Origin: a candidate division KSB1 bacterium
Lineage (GTDB): Bacteria > Zhuqueibacterota > Zhuqueibacteria > Oleimicrobiales > Geothermoviventaceae
NCBI GenBank assembly: GCA_034506315.1
Contig: JAPDPT010000037.1
Coordinates: 1-33,242, forward strand
Reading direction: 5' to 3'
DNA: 33,242 nt
In this document: positions 18,098 through 27,413 of the stretch, piece by piece
How the letters are laid out: every line of letters starts with the position of its first letter
How positions within the stretch are numbered: the first letter of the stretch is position 1
Position numbers and translations under genes: made by a program
Notes under the pieces: generated by a model
Told to the model about the DNA's origin: nothing
Databases searched by the model: none
The model's input: the letters and a program-made list of their open reading frames with translations, nothing else

Positions 18098-18364
18098 TTC
18101 TCCCTCCTTGACGGTTTGGTCCAGACAGAACGTTCCTCCCGCGGTGTCGGTCACTGCACCACACCGCCCCGTCGTCAAAATATTGCTTCAGCCGAGCAAG
18201 GCAAGGAAAAACAGGCTGCCTTCGTTTCGACTTTCCCGGCCGTACCCCGTTTCTCCTGCCCAGACCGGAGAACGTTCTTGCCCAACTTGAATCAGACCGA
18301 CCACGGTAGGGGGTAGGTCCACATCTTGCGGCTCCGCAAACGTGGACCCTCTCCCAGTCGCATG

Positions 18365-18384
18365 CCCGAGGGCTCGCCCTCGGG
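18365..18384. repeat. Perfect 9-bp inverted repeat in the gap
   Basis: CCCGAGGGC and GCCCTCGGG are separated by only TC. AAAAAA follows on the plus strand, so on the minus strand a T6 run precedes the hairpin rather than following it. It therefore does not have the layout of an intrinsic terminator in either direction. Purpose unknown. Confidence 0.5.
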
Positions 18385-18685
18385 AAAAAATCGGATCATC
18401 GCTCTCTTCCACCGCTTCCCGAGCACAGCGCTACGGGCAGCCCAGTTTCCCACCTCGGCCTCGCCACAATCGGGGGAAGATCGGAGCATCTGTCGGCGTT
18501 GCGTTGAGGTTCCGGGGATTTCCGAAAACCCGGGCTCCGAACGGTATGTGCGCAACCGCGCCTTTCGCCCCATTAGACCGCCACTTACCCTCCTCGAATA
18601 GCCGCCCCGACCGCTCTCCGTCCATCTTCCACGGTTCCCTCCCCTGGGTTCGCGCCCCTGTACAATGCTTGCTTGCACAAACAAG

Positions 18686-18716
18686 AAGGGCCGCACCCTG
18701 AACGGGCGCGGCCCTT
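18686..18716 (-). terminator. Intrinsic-type terminator of the 697-residue cargo gene
   Basis: AAGGGCCGC (18686-18694) pairs with GCGGCCCTT (18708-18716); with CCC/GGG inside and one A/C mismatch the stem reaches 13 steps around TGAAC. It begins 24 bp after the stop at 18740. The minus-strand tail CTTGTTTGTG is only moderately T-rich. The plus-strand side has TTTTCTAATT, so it could also stop transcripts from the other direction. Confidence 0.7.
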
Positions 18717-18739
18717 TTCTAATTACTCTTGTGCCGGGA

Positions 18740-20833
18740 TTACCGGTTCAGGACCATCTTGTGGATGGCCTGGTAATCACCCGCCTCGAGCTTGTAGAAG
18801 TAGATCCCGCTCGGCAGGTTGCGGGCATCGAACGTCACCCGGTGCTGACCCGCGGGTTTGTAGCCATCCACCAAGGTGGCCACCTTCTGGCCGAGGACGT
18901 TGTAGACCGTCAGTCTGACCTGGCCGGCCTTCGCCAGGCTGTACTCGATGGTTGTAGTAGGATTGAACGGGTTCGGATAATTCTGGCTCAGGCTGTAGGA
19001 ATGCGGAACTTGTTCACCCGCTTCCGCCACGCCAACACCCGGGCTGGTTCCAAACCAGTTCAATACATTTCGAACCAGGGTCGCAAGCTGTGGACTGGGC
19101 GTGGCCTCTCCAACGCAGTCGGCCATGAAGGCCAGGTTCACGGTCTTAAAGTTAGCGCCCTGGTAACGAACACCGACCGTCTTGCCGCTCTCGGCGGTGA
19201 AGATCGCTGTAGCTGCGGCGGGTGTGAGATAGTCGGTCCAGTTGTAGCCACGGTAATTCGCATAGGCCCACCAGGTCATTCGCAGCGGGTCGGTGGCGAA
19301 ATCACCTGAGATGGGGTCGCCGGCCACGCCCACGAAGACCGAATCGAGATTGGCACCCGGATCGTTCTCACCGCCGGCGATGCCGAAGAAGTCGTAGGCG
19401 AACTCACCCGCCTGGAAGGTTGGCGTCGCCGGCTCGCCGTTGCCGTAGAAGTAGTCCATGTCGGAGAGGAACAGGTTTCCGCCGTTCTGAAGGAACGTGG
19501 CGAAGGGGTTACCCGCATACGCGCGCGTGGGAACGCTGCTCGCTCCCCAGCCCACAACGAAGATCGTCTTCCATCCGAACCCGGTGACGGATTCGTCAAT
19601 GCCATAGTTCTCTTCGACGTCCCAGACCTCATAGACATAGCCGAGGTTATCGAGGACATCTTCGAAGAAATTGGGGTTGAGAGCATTCTGGAAGCAGAGG
19701 AGGAGATCCGCGTTGGGGTGCTCAGGCTGAGCGATCCGGAAACGTCGGGAGCCGGACTTTGCGTAGAGGCCACCCTTATCCTTCGCTCCGACCCAGTATT
19801 CGATCTCGTCGCCTACACCGACGCCCGTAATCTGTCCTTCCCAAATGTTTCCCTCTACATTAACCATGAGGGCCGAGTCGACCTTGCTGGCGGTCTTCCA
19901 GACCAAGTAGGCCTTGTCGACTCCGGCTTTGGTCGGGTCAGAGGCATCGATGTCCGTGATCTCGCAGCGAGCCTTGAATGGCTTGTTCGGGTTATAGGTG
20001 CTCACGATCTGGGTAAGGCCGCTAATCGCTGGCGGGGTGTTCTCGTAGAATTCCACGACGCAGTAGGTCCACCAGCCATAGCTCCGGATGTGCCAACCGC
20101 GCTTGCCCGAGGTTCCGGGTCCCTGATAGTACTTGAGGCCCCGTGCGGCAATGTTCGTGGCCGTTCCCGCGTCAAAACCTACGTACGCACCCTCAGGACC
20201 ACCGTAGGGCACAATGACCACGAAGAAGTCACGCCGCCCAACGTCGGGCTCCACACCCATGTAGATGGTTGGGACTTCCTCGATCGCGTTCTCGTCCACA
20301 GTCCACGGAATATCACCCCAGAACATCTCCCCGAGCGGTGGCTGGGGCGCAAAGGTATTGTGAACCCACTGCCCATCCTGCCAGTAGCCAATCCAGCCCC
20401 TGGCGTTCACGCTATCGGGCGGGTAATCGGCGTGGTAACCCAGAGCCCAGCGCAAACTGACGGTGATTCCATCCGACAGAGGACTACTAGACCAGGTGTG
20501 AGCGTTGAAGCCGATGGACTTGATGATCATCGCGGCCGGCGGCTTGAAGTAGGCCGCGAAGGTGTCGTTACTGGCGAAGCCAAAATTCACGCCGCTGAGG
20601 GTCTTCTCTGTCCACACCGTGTCGATGATGCCCAGGGTGGCGGCGTGCTTGCCGAGAGCGGGAGAAGCGCTGCGCAGTGCGGCCCACTCGTCCGGAGTCA
20701 GATAAATCACCTCGCTCTTCTCGGCACCTTTGGCGGGAGCCAGCACTCCGTAGGTTTTCTGCGCAGCACTCACCCCCGTGGCCACCCCGAGGATTACCAT
20801 CACTATCAGCGCAACCCATAGCCCTCTGCGCAT
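18740..20833 (-). CDS. Secreted type IX cargo protein with amidotransferase-like domain
   Basis: 697 residues from ATG 20833, preceded by GGAGGAGTGA. Signal peptide 1-23 (ending VSA-A). The N-terminal 90-265 region looks like an all-beta domain with no family I recognise. Residues about 266-370 are an Ig-like unit (TPPAISGLTQI...EIEYWVGAKD). Residues 374-597 form a Rossmann-like, glutamine-amidotransferase-like domain (ADLLLCF, LGYVYEVWDVE, FLQNGGNLFLSDMD, VAGDPISG, VGVRYQGA) without an obvious catalytic Cys-His-Glu triad. Residues 613-697 are a textbook sorting domain, from NYPNPFNPTTTIEYSL to HKMVLNR. It has its own promoter and terminator, so it is probably monocistronic and perhaps abundant. 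Function unknown. Confidence 0.9.
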   Translation of the reverse strand: MRRGLWVALIVMVILGVATGVSAAQKTYGVLAPAKGAEKSEVIYLTPDEWAALRSASPALGKHAATLGIIDTVWTEKTLSGVNFGFASNDTFAAYFKPPAAMIIKSIGFNAHTWSSSPLSDGITVSLRWALGYHADYPPDSVNARGWIGYWQDGQWVHNTFAPQPPLGEMFWGDIPWTVDENAIEEVPTIYMGVEPDVGRRDFFVVIVPYGGPEGAYVGFDAGTATNIAARGLKYYQGPGTSGKRGWHIRSYGWWTYCVVEFYENTPPAISGLTQIVSTYNPNKPFKARCEITDIDASDPTKAGVDKAYLVWKTASKVDSALMVNVEGNIWEGQITGVGVGDEIEYWVGAKDKGGLYAKSGSRRFRIAQPEHPNADLLLCFQNALNPNFFEDVLDNLGYVYEVWDVEENYGIDESVTGFGWKTIFVVGWGASSVPTRAYAGNPFATFLQNGGNLFLSDMDYFYGNGEPATPTFQAGEFAYDFFGIAGGENDPGANLDSVFVGVAGDPISGDFATDPLRMTWWAYANYRGYNWTDYLTPAAATAIFTAESGKTVGVRYQGANFKTVNLAFMADCVGEATPSPQLATLVRNVLNWFGTSPGVGVAEAGEQVPHSYSLSQNYPNPFNPTTTIEYSLAKAGQVRLTVYNVLGQKVATLVDGYKPAGQHRVTFDARNLPSGIYFYKLEAGDYQAIHKMVLNR

Positions 20834-20915
20834 CCTCACTCCTCCATCTCTCAGGTCCAAAGCCTGGACACCGTTCTTCCACGTCCCCCTCCTCTTGTTT
20901 TAACGTTCTCTCCTT

Positions 20916-20927
20916 ATCACCTCCTTT
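20916..20927 (-). promoter_or_regulatory. Unusually perfect Shine-Dalgarno sequence in the leader, without a start codon
   Basis: The minus strand reads AAAGGAGGTGAT, a 12-nt complement to the usual bacterial 16S rRNA 3' end. It lies about 80 nt upstream of the ATG at 20833, and no ATG, GTG or TTG follows at a normal distance. The gene has a separate ribosome-binding site next to its start. A ribosome standby or mRNA-stability role is a guess. Confidence 0.45.
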
Positions 20928-20957
20928 CAGCTTGTCAAAAATCCACCCCTCTCTTCC

Positions 20958-20972
20958 ATTCGCGCGCCGAAT
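20958..20972. repeat. Dyad over the -10 and start of the cargo-gene promoter
   Basis: ATTCG (20958-20962) and CGAAT (20968-20972) are inverted around CGCGC, overlapping the downstream edge of the -10 box and the expected transcription start. An operator is possible, but arms of five bases are short. Confidence 0.3.
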
Positions 20973-20998
20973 TTACTCCTCTTCCCCAGTATTGTCAA
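20970..20998 (-). promoter_or_regulatory. Sigma70-type promoter of the 697-residue cargo gene
   Basis: A perfect TTGACA (20998-20993) is followed after 17 bp by TAAATT (20975-20970), giving an expected start near 20963 and a leader of about 130 nt. It lies in the 279-bp gap between the GH57 gene and this gene. A second TTGACA at 20938-20933 has no acceptable -10. Confidence 0.65.
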
Positions 20999-21112
20999 GG
21001 GCTTTTTGCAGCTCCGTCACCACTACGACGACGGTCAAGCCATCATCTTGGGGCCACAGGGGAGACCCCGCCTACAGAAGGTTTCCTCGACCAGAACCTC
21101 TGTATCTATCCC

Positions 21113-23644
21113 TCATGGCCAATAGTCGGGGTCCCGGCTGAGAGCCTCTTCGATGGGTCGTAGAGGCTCTCTTAGGTCGTCCACGTTGAGATTCAGGGTA
21201 GCGCCCAGACGCAAGAGTGCAGAGGCCAAGACGTAGCGACGCTGGGAACCTGAGCGGTCGGAGATTTCGCTCACCAGCGACTCTATTCGGCTTCGCAGGG
21301 CGAACCAGTACCATTCTTGCAGCTCCGTTTCGTCCAGGCCGAGCCGCAGACGGCGCGCCGCTTCCAGAAGGCGGATCAGGCTCACGCAGGGGTCCACCCG
21401 CCACTCCTGCTCGATACGGACCTGAAGCTCCCGGGCGGCTCGAGCCATCACCTCGCGCGGCTCCTCCAGTTCGATACGAATCCCCAATTTGCCAGCCAGG
21501 TCAAACCACGTGAATACCTGCCCTAAGCTAACGGAGTCGACATCCGGAAGGGATTCTCTCAGCACCCTTGTGATGCGGCGGGAAAGGGCCACGCGTGCCG
21601 CTAAGGCGATCTCGTCCGGCAGCTCGTACCTGCATTCGGCGAGGGTCTGAACCAGGGGCTCGTGTTCTCGATAGAAGTCCTCGAGCTGGGCATCCAAGGT
21701 CGCCAACTTCTTGGCCACCAGGCTCTGTACCACCCTGGCACGATCCTCCACGGGCAAATCCTGAAGGCGCAATGGCGATGTACCGAGCACAGCAGCCAGC
21801 TCGTCCATCCAATCTTCGGGATCCACGGCGCCCGACCGCACGGGGGCCAGCTTCTGGTGCCATGCCGGCTGCTCTTCGGCCGGCACGGCGAATCCCCGAA
21901 GCTCTCCGCCACCTGACAAGAGCTCTGCAAAGTGGACGCGCCGCTGTTCCCACGTGGTCTGGTTTTGGGCACGGATTGTTCCGGCGAGAAGAATCCGCTC
22001 GTCCTGTACGAACCTTTCCACGGATTCCGGCTCGAGCCTCCAGCCGTACAGGACTTCTTTCCTGGCGGCACCGTCGAGAATCAAGCGGACAGCAAAACTG
22101 TGGACCACTTTGCGGTAGTCCACAGCACTGGGACGGATCAGACGTTCCCACACCGTTCTGCCGTTTCCGATCTCTGCCACATTACTGGGCGCTCTTTCCA
22201 GGAGCTGTAGAAACTCTCCCTCCAGGTTTCCCGCTCCGAAGTCCGCGGCCAGATCGAGCGCTCGCGCCGCATAGCGCAGCACTTGCTGGCTCTCGAGGCC
22301 GGAGATGTCGGCGAAGAACCAGCCGCAGCTGGTGTACATCAGCATCGCCTGGCGCTGCATCTCGAGGAGCTTCAAGGCCTGCACCTGTTGGTCCCTCGTC
22401 TTCGCGCCCGGCGCATATTCGGCGAGGAAGCGCTGTACACTGTCAGGCGACCGATCCAGGACCACCGAAATGTACCCGTCACGCGCTCGCCACGGGTCAC
22501 CGAAAATCGGTTCTCCGTGCTCTTCGAAGATGCGAGCCAGCTCGTCCCTCAAGAAGTCCAGCGCCTGCCGCAGGGGTCCTCGCCACCGCTGGTGCCAGCC
22601 CGGCTTCCCTCCGGTGCTGCATCCGCAGTCCCGGAACCACCTCCCTACGCCATGGGCGCAGCTCCAGGAGCTCCCCAGCCCATCCGGCCCTTCGTCAATT
22701 TCCACCTCCCATTCGGGACGGCAGCGCTCCAAATAGGCAGCAGGATTGACCAGCTGTACCCGCATCCTCGGAACCTCCATCTCCAGGAGGTAGGCAAGGG
22801 CCATATCGCCGAAGGGCTTGTGATGGCCATAGGTCTCGCCATCGGTGGCAATGAGCACAAGCTGGTCTCTCTTTCCTGTCTCGGAGTAAGCGGCCATGAT
22901 CGCATTTGCCAGGCGGCCGGCGTTGGTCAGAAGGTCGCCGAAGCTCACCTGCTGCGAGAGGTCCCCATGATAGAACAGCACGTCGATCTCTCTGCCGCCA
23001 CTCCCCCGCCAGCGATAAGGTCTCCGGGAATCTACCCTCCCGCCTGCCACATCGATCCAGCGCCCCCGCCCATCCAGCTTCCGAATGCGCCGGGCCTGGA
23101 AAGGGGAGAGGATGACGTACTTCATCCCGTGCTCGGCAAGGGCCTCCAATACCCTTCGGCTCACGGCGGTCTCCGGGAGCCACATGGCCTCCGGTTCCCT
23201 CCCGAAGCGGTGGCGGAAATCCGCCAGTCCCCAGACGATCTGGGTCTGCAGGTCGCGCTCATTGGCCAGAGGCAGAATCATGTGGTTGTAGGCCTGAGCG
23301 ATGGCGTTGCCGTGTCCGTTGTTCAGCGCGAGGCTCTGCCGGTCGGCCTCCAGAACCCTGTTGTACACCTCCGGCGCCTGCGCTTGGAGCCACTGCGCCA
23401 GGGTCGGGCCGAAATTGAAACTGATGCGGCGGTAATTGTTGACGATGTCCAACACTCTCCCCCGGCCGTCCAGGATCCGGGATGCGGAGTTCGGGCGGTA
23501 GCACTCCCGCAAGATCCTCTCGTTCCAATCATGATATGGGGCGGCGCTCTCCTCCCGCATGATCTCTCCGGTCCACGGATTCTCCCGGGGTGGCTGGTAG
23601 AAATGGGCATGGATGATCAGGAAGCGGGTTCCCTCTTCGGCCAT
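21113..23644 (-). CDS. Glycoside hydrolase family 57 with DUF3536 domain
   Basis: 843 residues from ATG 23644, with GGGAG upstream; no signal peptide, so cytosolic. The GH57 barrel shows HAHFYQPPRENPW (residues 12-24, first conserved motif), NGHGNAIAQAYNHMILPL (His111), EAMWLPETAV with the expected nucleophile Glu158, and IATDGETYGHH with the expected acid/base Asp268. The segment SSWSCAHGVGRWFRDCGC and WHQRWRGPLRQALDFLRDE is typical of the subgroup carrying DUF3536, which fills the second half. GH57 enzymes act on alpha-glucans (amylase, branching or glucanotransferase); this subgroup has no settled activity as far as I know. A link to glycogen or starch turnover is inferred. Intact, with no frameshift seen. 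Confidence 0.9.
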   Translation of the reverse strand: MAEEGTRFLIIHAHFYQPPRENPWTGEIMREESAAPYHDWNERILRECYRPNSASRILDGRGRVLDIVNNYRRISFNFGPTLAQWLQAQAPEVYNRVLEADRQSLALNNGHGNAIAQAYNHMILPLANERDLQTQIVWGLADFRHRFGREPEAMWLPETAVSRRVLEALAEHGMKYVILSPFQARRIRKLDGRGRWIDVAGGRVDSRRPYRWRGSGGREIDVLFYHGDLSQQVSFGDLLTNAGRLANAIMAAYSETGKRDQLVLIATDGETYGHHKPFGDMALAYLLEMEVPRMRVQLVNPAAYLERCRPEWEVEIDEGPDGLGSSWSCAHGVGRWFRDCGCSTGGKPGWHQRWRGPLRQALDFLRDELARIFEEHGEPIFGDPWRARDGYISVVLDRSPDSVQRFLAEYAPGAKTRDQQVQALKLLEMQRQAMLMYTSCGWFFADISGLESQQVLRYAARALDLAADFGAGNLEGEFLQLLERAPSNVAEIGNGRTVWERLIRPSAVDYRKVVHSFAVRLILDGAARKEVLYGWRLEPESVERFVQDERILLAGTIRAQNQTTWEQRRVHFAELLSGGGELRGFAVPAEEQPAWHQKLAPVRSGAVDPEDWMDELAAVLGTSPLRLQDLPVEDRARVVQSLVAKKLATLDAQLEDFYREHEPLVQTLAECRYELPDEIALAARVALSRRITRVLRESLPDVDSVSLGQVFTWFDLAGKLGIRIELEEPREVMARAARELQVRIEQEWRVDPCVSLIRLLEAARRLRLGLDETELQEWYWFALRSRIESLVSEISDRSGSQRRYVLASALLRLGATLNLNVDDLREPLRPIEEALSRDPDYWP

Positions 23645-23843
23645 CGATGGTCTCCCGTTACCGCACCAGTCCGAGCGGAGCGATCACTCCCTTCTTCCGC
23701 ACTTGGGCAGACCACCCGCGTTACGTTGCCTCGCCTCGGGCGCTCGGCGATTCACGCTGGTGACCACAGTATCATCCTAACGCTGGATTCCCAGGGAAGA
23801 CCCGGGGTGTCCCTCACCCTTCCCCGCGGCTGCGGAATCCTCA

Positions 23844-25085
23844 CTATCGAGCCCCGGCCGAGGCTTGGTGGCCCGCACCGGGACGGGTATCGGCCACGGA
23901 TGGTGCACCAAGAGGGATCTGACCCTGCGGTGGCGTGTCTGGGCACCCGTCCTCGTCCCGGTAACCGTTCCGAGTCTCGGGCTCGTCGGGACAGGCGTCC
24001 TGGCGGTCGGGAATCCCATCGCCATCATTGTCCAGATCGGGACAGCCATCACCGTCCTCGAACCCGTCGAAATCTTCCGACAGGTCCGGGCAGCGATCGT
24101 TGGCGTCCGGGACTCCATCGCCGTCGTTATCCCAGTCGGGAATTCCGTCGGCGTCCTGGAATCCGTCGACGTCCTCAGGGGCATTGGGGGCCTGGTCCAT
24201 TGCGTCGGGAATGCCGTCCGCATCGTTATCCGGATCAGGCCGGCCGTCGGCGTCGTCAAAGCCGTCCAGGTCTTCCGGTTCTCCTGGAGCGAGGTCATAG
24301 GGATCGGCAATTCCGTCGCGGTCGCGGTCCCCTGCCCTGCGGAAATAGAGACAGAGCCCGAGCATTGCCTCAACGATCGCGCGGTTGTCGTCCGGGGGGC
24401 TACCGCCGATCGTGCTTTCCTCCCCCTTGAGGAGCTCGTGCCAGCGCAGACCCAACCGGAGGCCTGCGCGCTCGTTCAGCAAATACTCCACCCCTAATCC
24501 GGCCACCAACGTCACGTTCCAGACCCCGCCTTTGACAGAGCGGCCGGTGGCGAAGGTCCCGCTCTCCCCGCGGATGTCGCGGATGTCCCACCCCGTGAAG
24601 CCCAGTCCGCCCATGAGTAGGGGCCGGATCCTTCCGGGCCGGGCCGTGTACGAGAGGACAAGATCTACGGGGATAAGCAGGGTTTTGTAGCCTCCATCAG
24701 CGCCTGGTGACTGGCTTCCAACCGCCTTGGCATAGACCCAGCCGTAGGCGGCCGAAAGCCCGAGGTTGGTACGAGGGCTCACCTGGTAGAAAACGCTTAG
24801 ACCACCCCATTGCTCGACCGTCGACCGGTCGACTTTGCCCAGAACCATTTTCACCGGACCGGCAAAGGGGACGAACTGCACAGTGCCGCTCAGGTCCTGT
24901 GCCCTGCCGGAGGCAAAAAGGGCGATCACTACGAGCACTCCGGAAAGGACTCCCCGCACCCCCCGCCCCGTCTTCCGCGGTACGCCTGGCGTAGGACGTC
25001 GATGACCCCCTCCGCTTTTCCTATTGCTCACCCCCACGGTAGCGAAATGGACGGCCGTCGGACGTGGCACCTTCGCCTCGATCAT
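23844..25085 (-). CDS. Outer-membrane barrel with thrombospondin type-3 repeats, lacking an OmpA domain
   Basis: 413 residues if started at ATG 25085 (AGGAG four nt upstream). The export signal GVLSGVLVVIALFASGRAQ starts only near residue 45, so GTG 24959, which would begin exactly at this signal (MRGVLSG), is a strong alternative. A beta-barrel-like region of about 180 residues (LSVFYQVSPRTNLGLSAAYG, LLMGGLGFTG, GLGVEYLLNERAGLRLGLRW) is followed by four or five calcium-binding thrombospondin type-3 repeats (DRDRDGIADPYD, DNDADGIPDAMD, DNDGDGVPDAND, DNDGDGIPDRQD). In most relatives an OmpA peptidoglycan-binding domain follows DEDGCPDTPP; here the frame stops 29 residues later. The 199 bp downstream, read in other frames, show no OmpA motif, so this looks like loss rather than a simple frameshift. 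Confidence 0.82.
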   Translation of the reverse strand: MIEAKVPRPTAVHFATVGVSNRKSGGGHRRPTPGVPRKTGRGVRGVLSGVLVVIALFASGRAQDLSGTVQFVPFAGPVKMVLGKVDRSTVEQWGGLSVFYQVSPRTNLGLSAAYGWVYAKAVGSQSPGADGGYKTLLIPVDLVLSYTARPGRIRPLLMGGLGFTGWDIRDIRGESGTFATGRSVKGGVWNVTLVAGLGVEYLLNERAGLRLGLRWHELLKGEESTIGGSPPDDNRAIVEAMLGLCLYFRRAGDRDRDGIADPYDLAPGEPEDLDGFDDADGRPDPDNDADGIPDAMDQAPNAPEDVDGFQDADGIPDWDNDGDGVPDANDRCPDLSEDFDGFEDGDGCPDLDNDGDGIPDRQDACPDEPETRNGYRDEDGCPDTPPQGQIPLGAPSVADTRPGAGHQASAGAR

Positions 25086-25199
25086 ACTGCTCCTGCCCCT
25101 GGGCAAGCTTGCGCTGGCTTCCTTGCGGCCGCCAGGATGGCCTCCCTTCTGCCCGAGGAAATTCCTCCCGCACAGCTTTGTGAGACGGACAACCCCGAT

Positions 25200-26507
<1,308 letters not shown>

Positions 26508-27320
26508 CTAATCTTGCTCCTCCTTTCCATCTCCCACGGATCCATCCCGCTTCTGGGCCGGAGCCTGCGTGAATTTCTCTCGATAGCGCAGGGTGCTCAG
26601 TTGCTCGGCCCCCTCCATATGGTAAGAAAGGTACATCCCCAGCCAGCGGTCCAGCTCTTCTCCTACCGTCCGGTGGAGCGGAACGGCGGCTTTGGACGGC
26701 GGGACTGCCAAGAGCCAGCGCGCCCACTCCACCGTCCGGCCGAGAACCGTGAGGGCCATCGCACTGCGCGCCCGACAGTTCGAGCACACGTAGCCGCCCC
26801 GATCGATCTCGAAGACCGCCGTCTCCCCCACCGTCCCCGCCCCGCACGCCGAACACGACTCCAGGTTCGGCCGAAATCCCGCCACCTCCAGGAAGTGCAG
26901 GAGAAAGCTGCGCCCTATGCTCCGAAAACCTCGATCGGCGCGCTCCAGCCCTCGCAAGAGATCAAGGAGCAAGCGATAGATTCGAGGGCTCGCCTCGCCC
27001 GCCGTACCGAACTGGAGGAGGATCTCGAAAGCCTGCTCGGCAATGGCCAGACGCGAAATGTCCGTCTGTACCCGCGGGAATCTCTCCAGGATCTCGGCGT
27101 GACTCAGATAGTTCAGCTCGCGCCGTTCCCGGGAGTAGTAGACCACCGCAATCCGATTCCCGGTGTCCAGCGAACCGGCAAACTTGCTTTTCGGCAAACG
27201 GGCCCCCTTCGCAAGGAACGCAAGCCGCCCCAGGCTCTCGGTGTACAGATACACGAGCTTGCTCGTCTCTCCCTGGGGGCGCACTCGGAGGACGATGCCT
27301 TCGCCTTTCTCGATCGCCAA
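26508..27320 (-). CDS. recO: DNA repair protein RecO
   Basis: 270 residues. RecO loads RecA on SSB-coated DNA with RecR in gap repair. The N-terminal OB fold is visible as EGIVLRVRPQGETSKLVYLYTE-like sequence (GIVLRVRPQGETSK, then LGRLAFLAKGARLPKS), followed by a helical part and the C-terminal zinc finger CSACG...YVCSNC. The start is TTG at 27320; no ATG or GTG lies in frame nearby and the sequence starts as expected for the family. The last 20 residues are charged and poorly conserved. It lies 93 bp after rsmA and ends exactly where glyS begins. Confidence 0.93.
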   Translation of the reverse strand: MAIEKGEGIVLRVRPQGETSKLVYLYTESLGRLAFLAKGARLPKSKFAGSLDTGNRIAVVYYSRERRELNYLSHAEILERFPRVQTDISRLAIAEQAFEILLQFGTAGEASPRIYRLLLDLLRGLERADRGFRSIGRSFLLHFLEVAGFRPNLESCSACGAGTVGETAVFEIDRGGYVCSNCRARSAMALTVLGRTVEWARWLLAVPPSKAAVPLHRTVGEELDRWLGMYLSYHMEGAEQLSTLRYREKFTQAPAQKRDGSVGDGKEEQD

Positions 27321-27413
27321 TGAGGCACCACTTCCCTTCGGCCTCGATCTTCCTCCAACCGAGAGAAAACCCCTGGTCCCGTTGAACTCCGGGCGATGGG
27401 TCTCTCCGCCGGA

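Larger units (their letters stand above)
18098..18739. other. 642-bp gap with no convincing gene
   Basis: I see no tRNA, rRNA or recognised riboswitch here. Short open frames exist, the longest at 18292-18696 on the minus strand, but it is rich in Arg, Gly and Ser, resembles no family I know and starts inside the terminator of the preceding gene. The gap holds two hairpins, described separately, and presumably the promoter of the DUF2892 gene, for which I find no clear boxes. Confidence 0.6.

Noticed and set aside
18292..18696. 134-codon open frame on the minus strand in the gap
   Set aside because: Arg/Gly/Ser-rich with no family resemblance, starts inside the terminator hairpin of the upstream gene, and has no ribosome-binding site; most likely a chance frame in GC-rich DNA.
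22283..24430. 715-codon open frame on the plus strand
   Set aside because: It runs across the gap between two genes and opposite clear GH57 and TSP3 motifs; low-complexity Pro/Arg/Gly sequence with no domain.
25155..25167. Palindrome GAGGAA-A-TTCCTC behind glyS
   Set aside because: Thirteen bases, no T-run and AG-rich arms; too short to call a terminator or operator without support.
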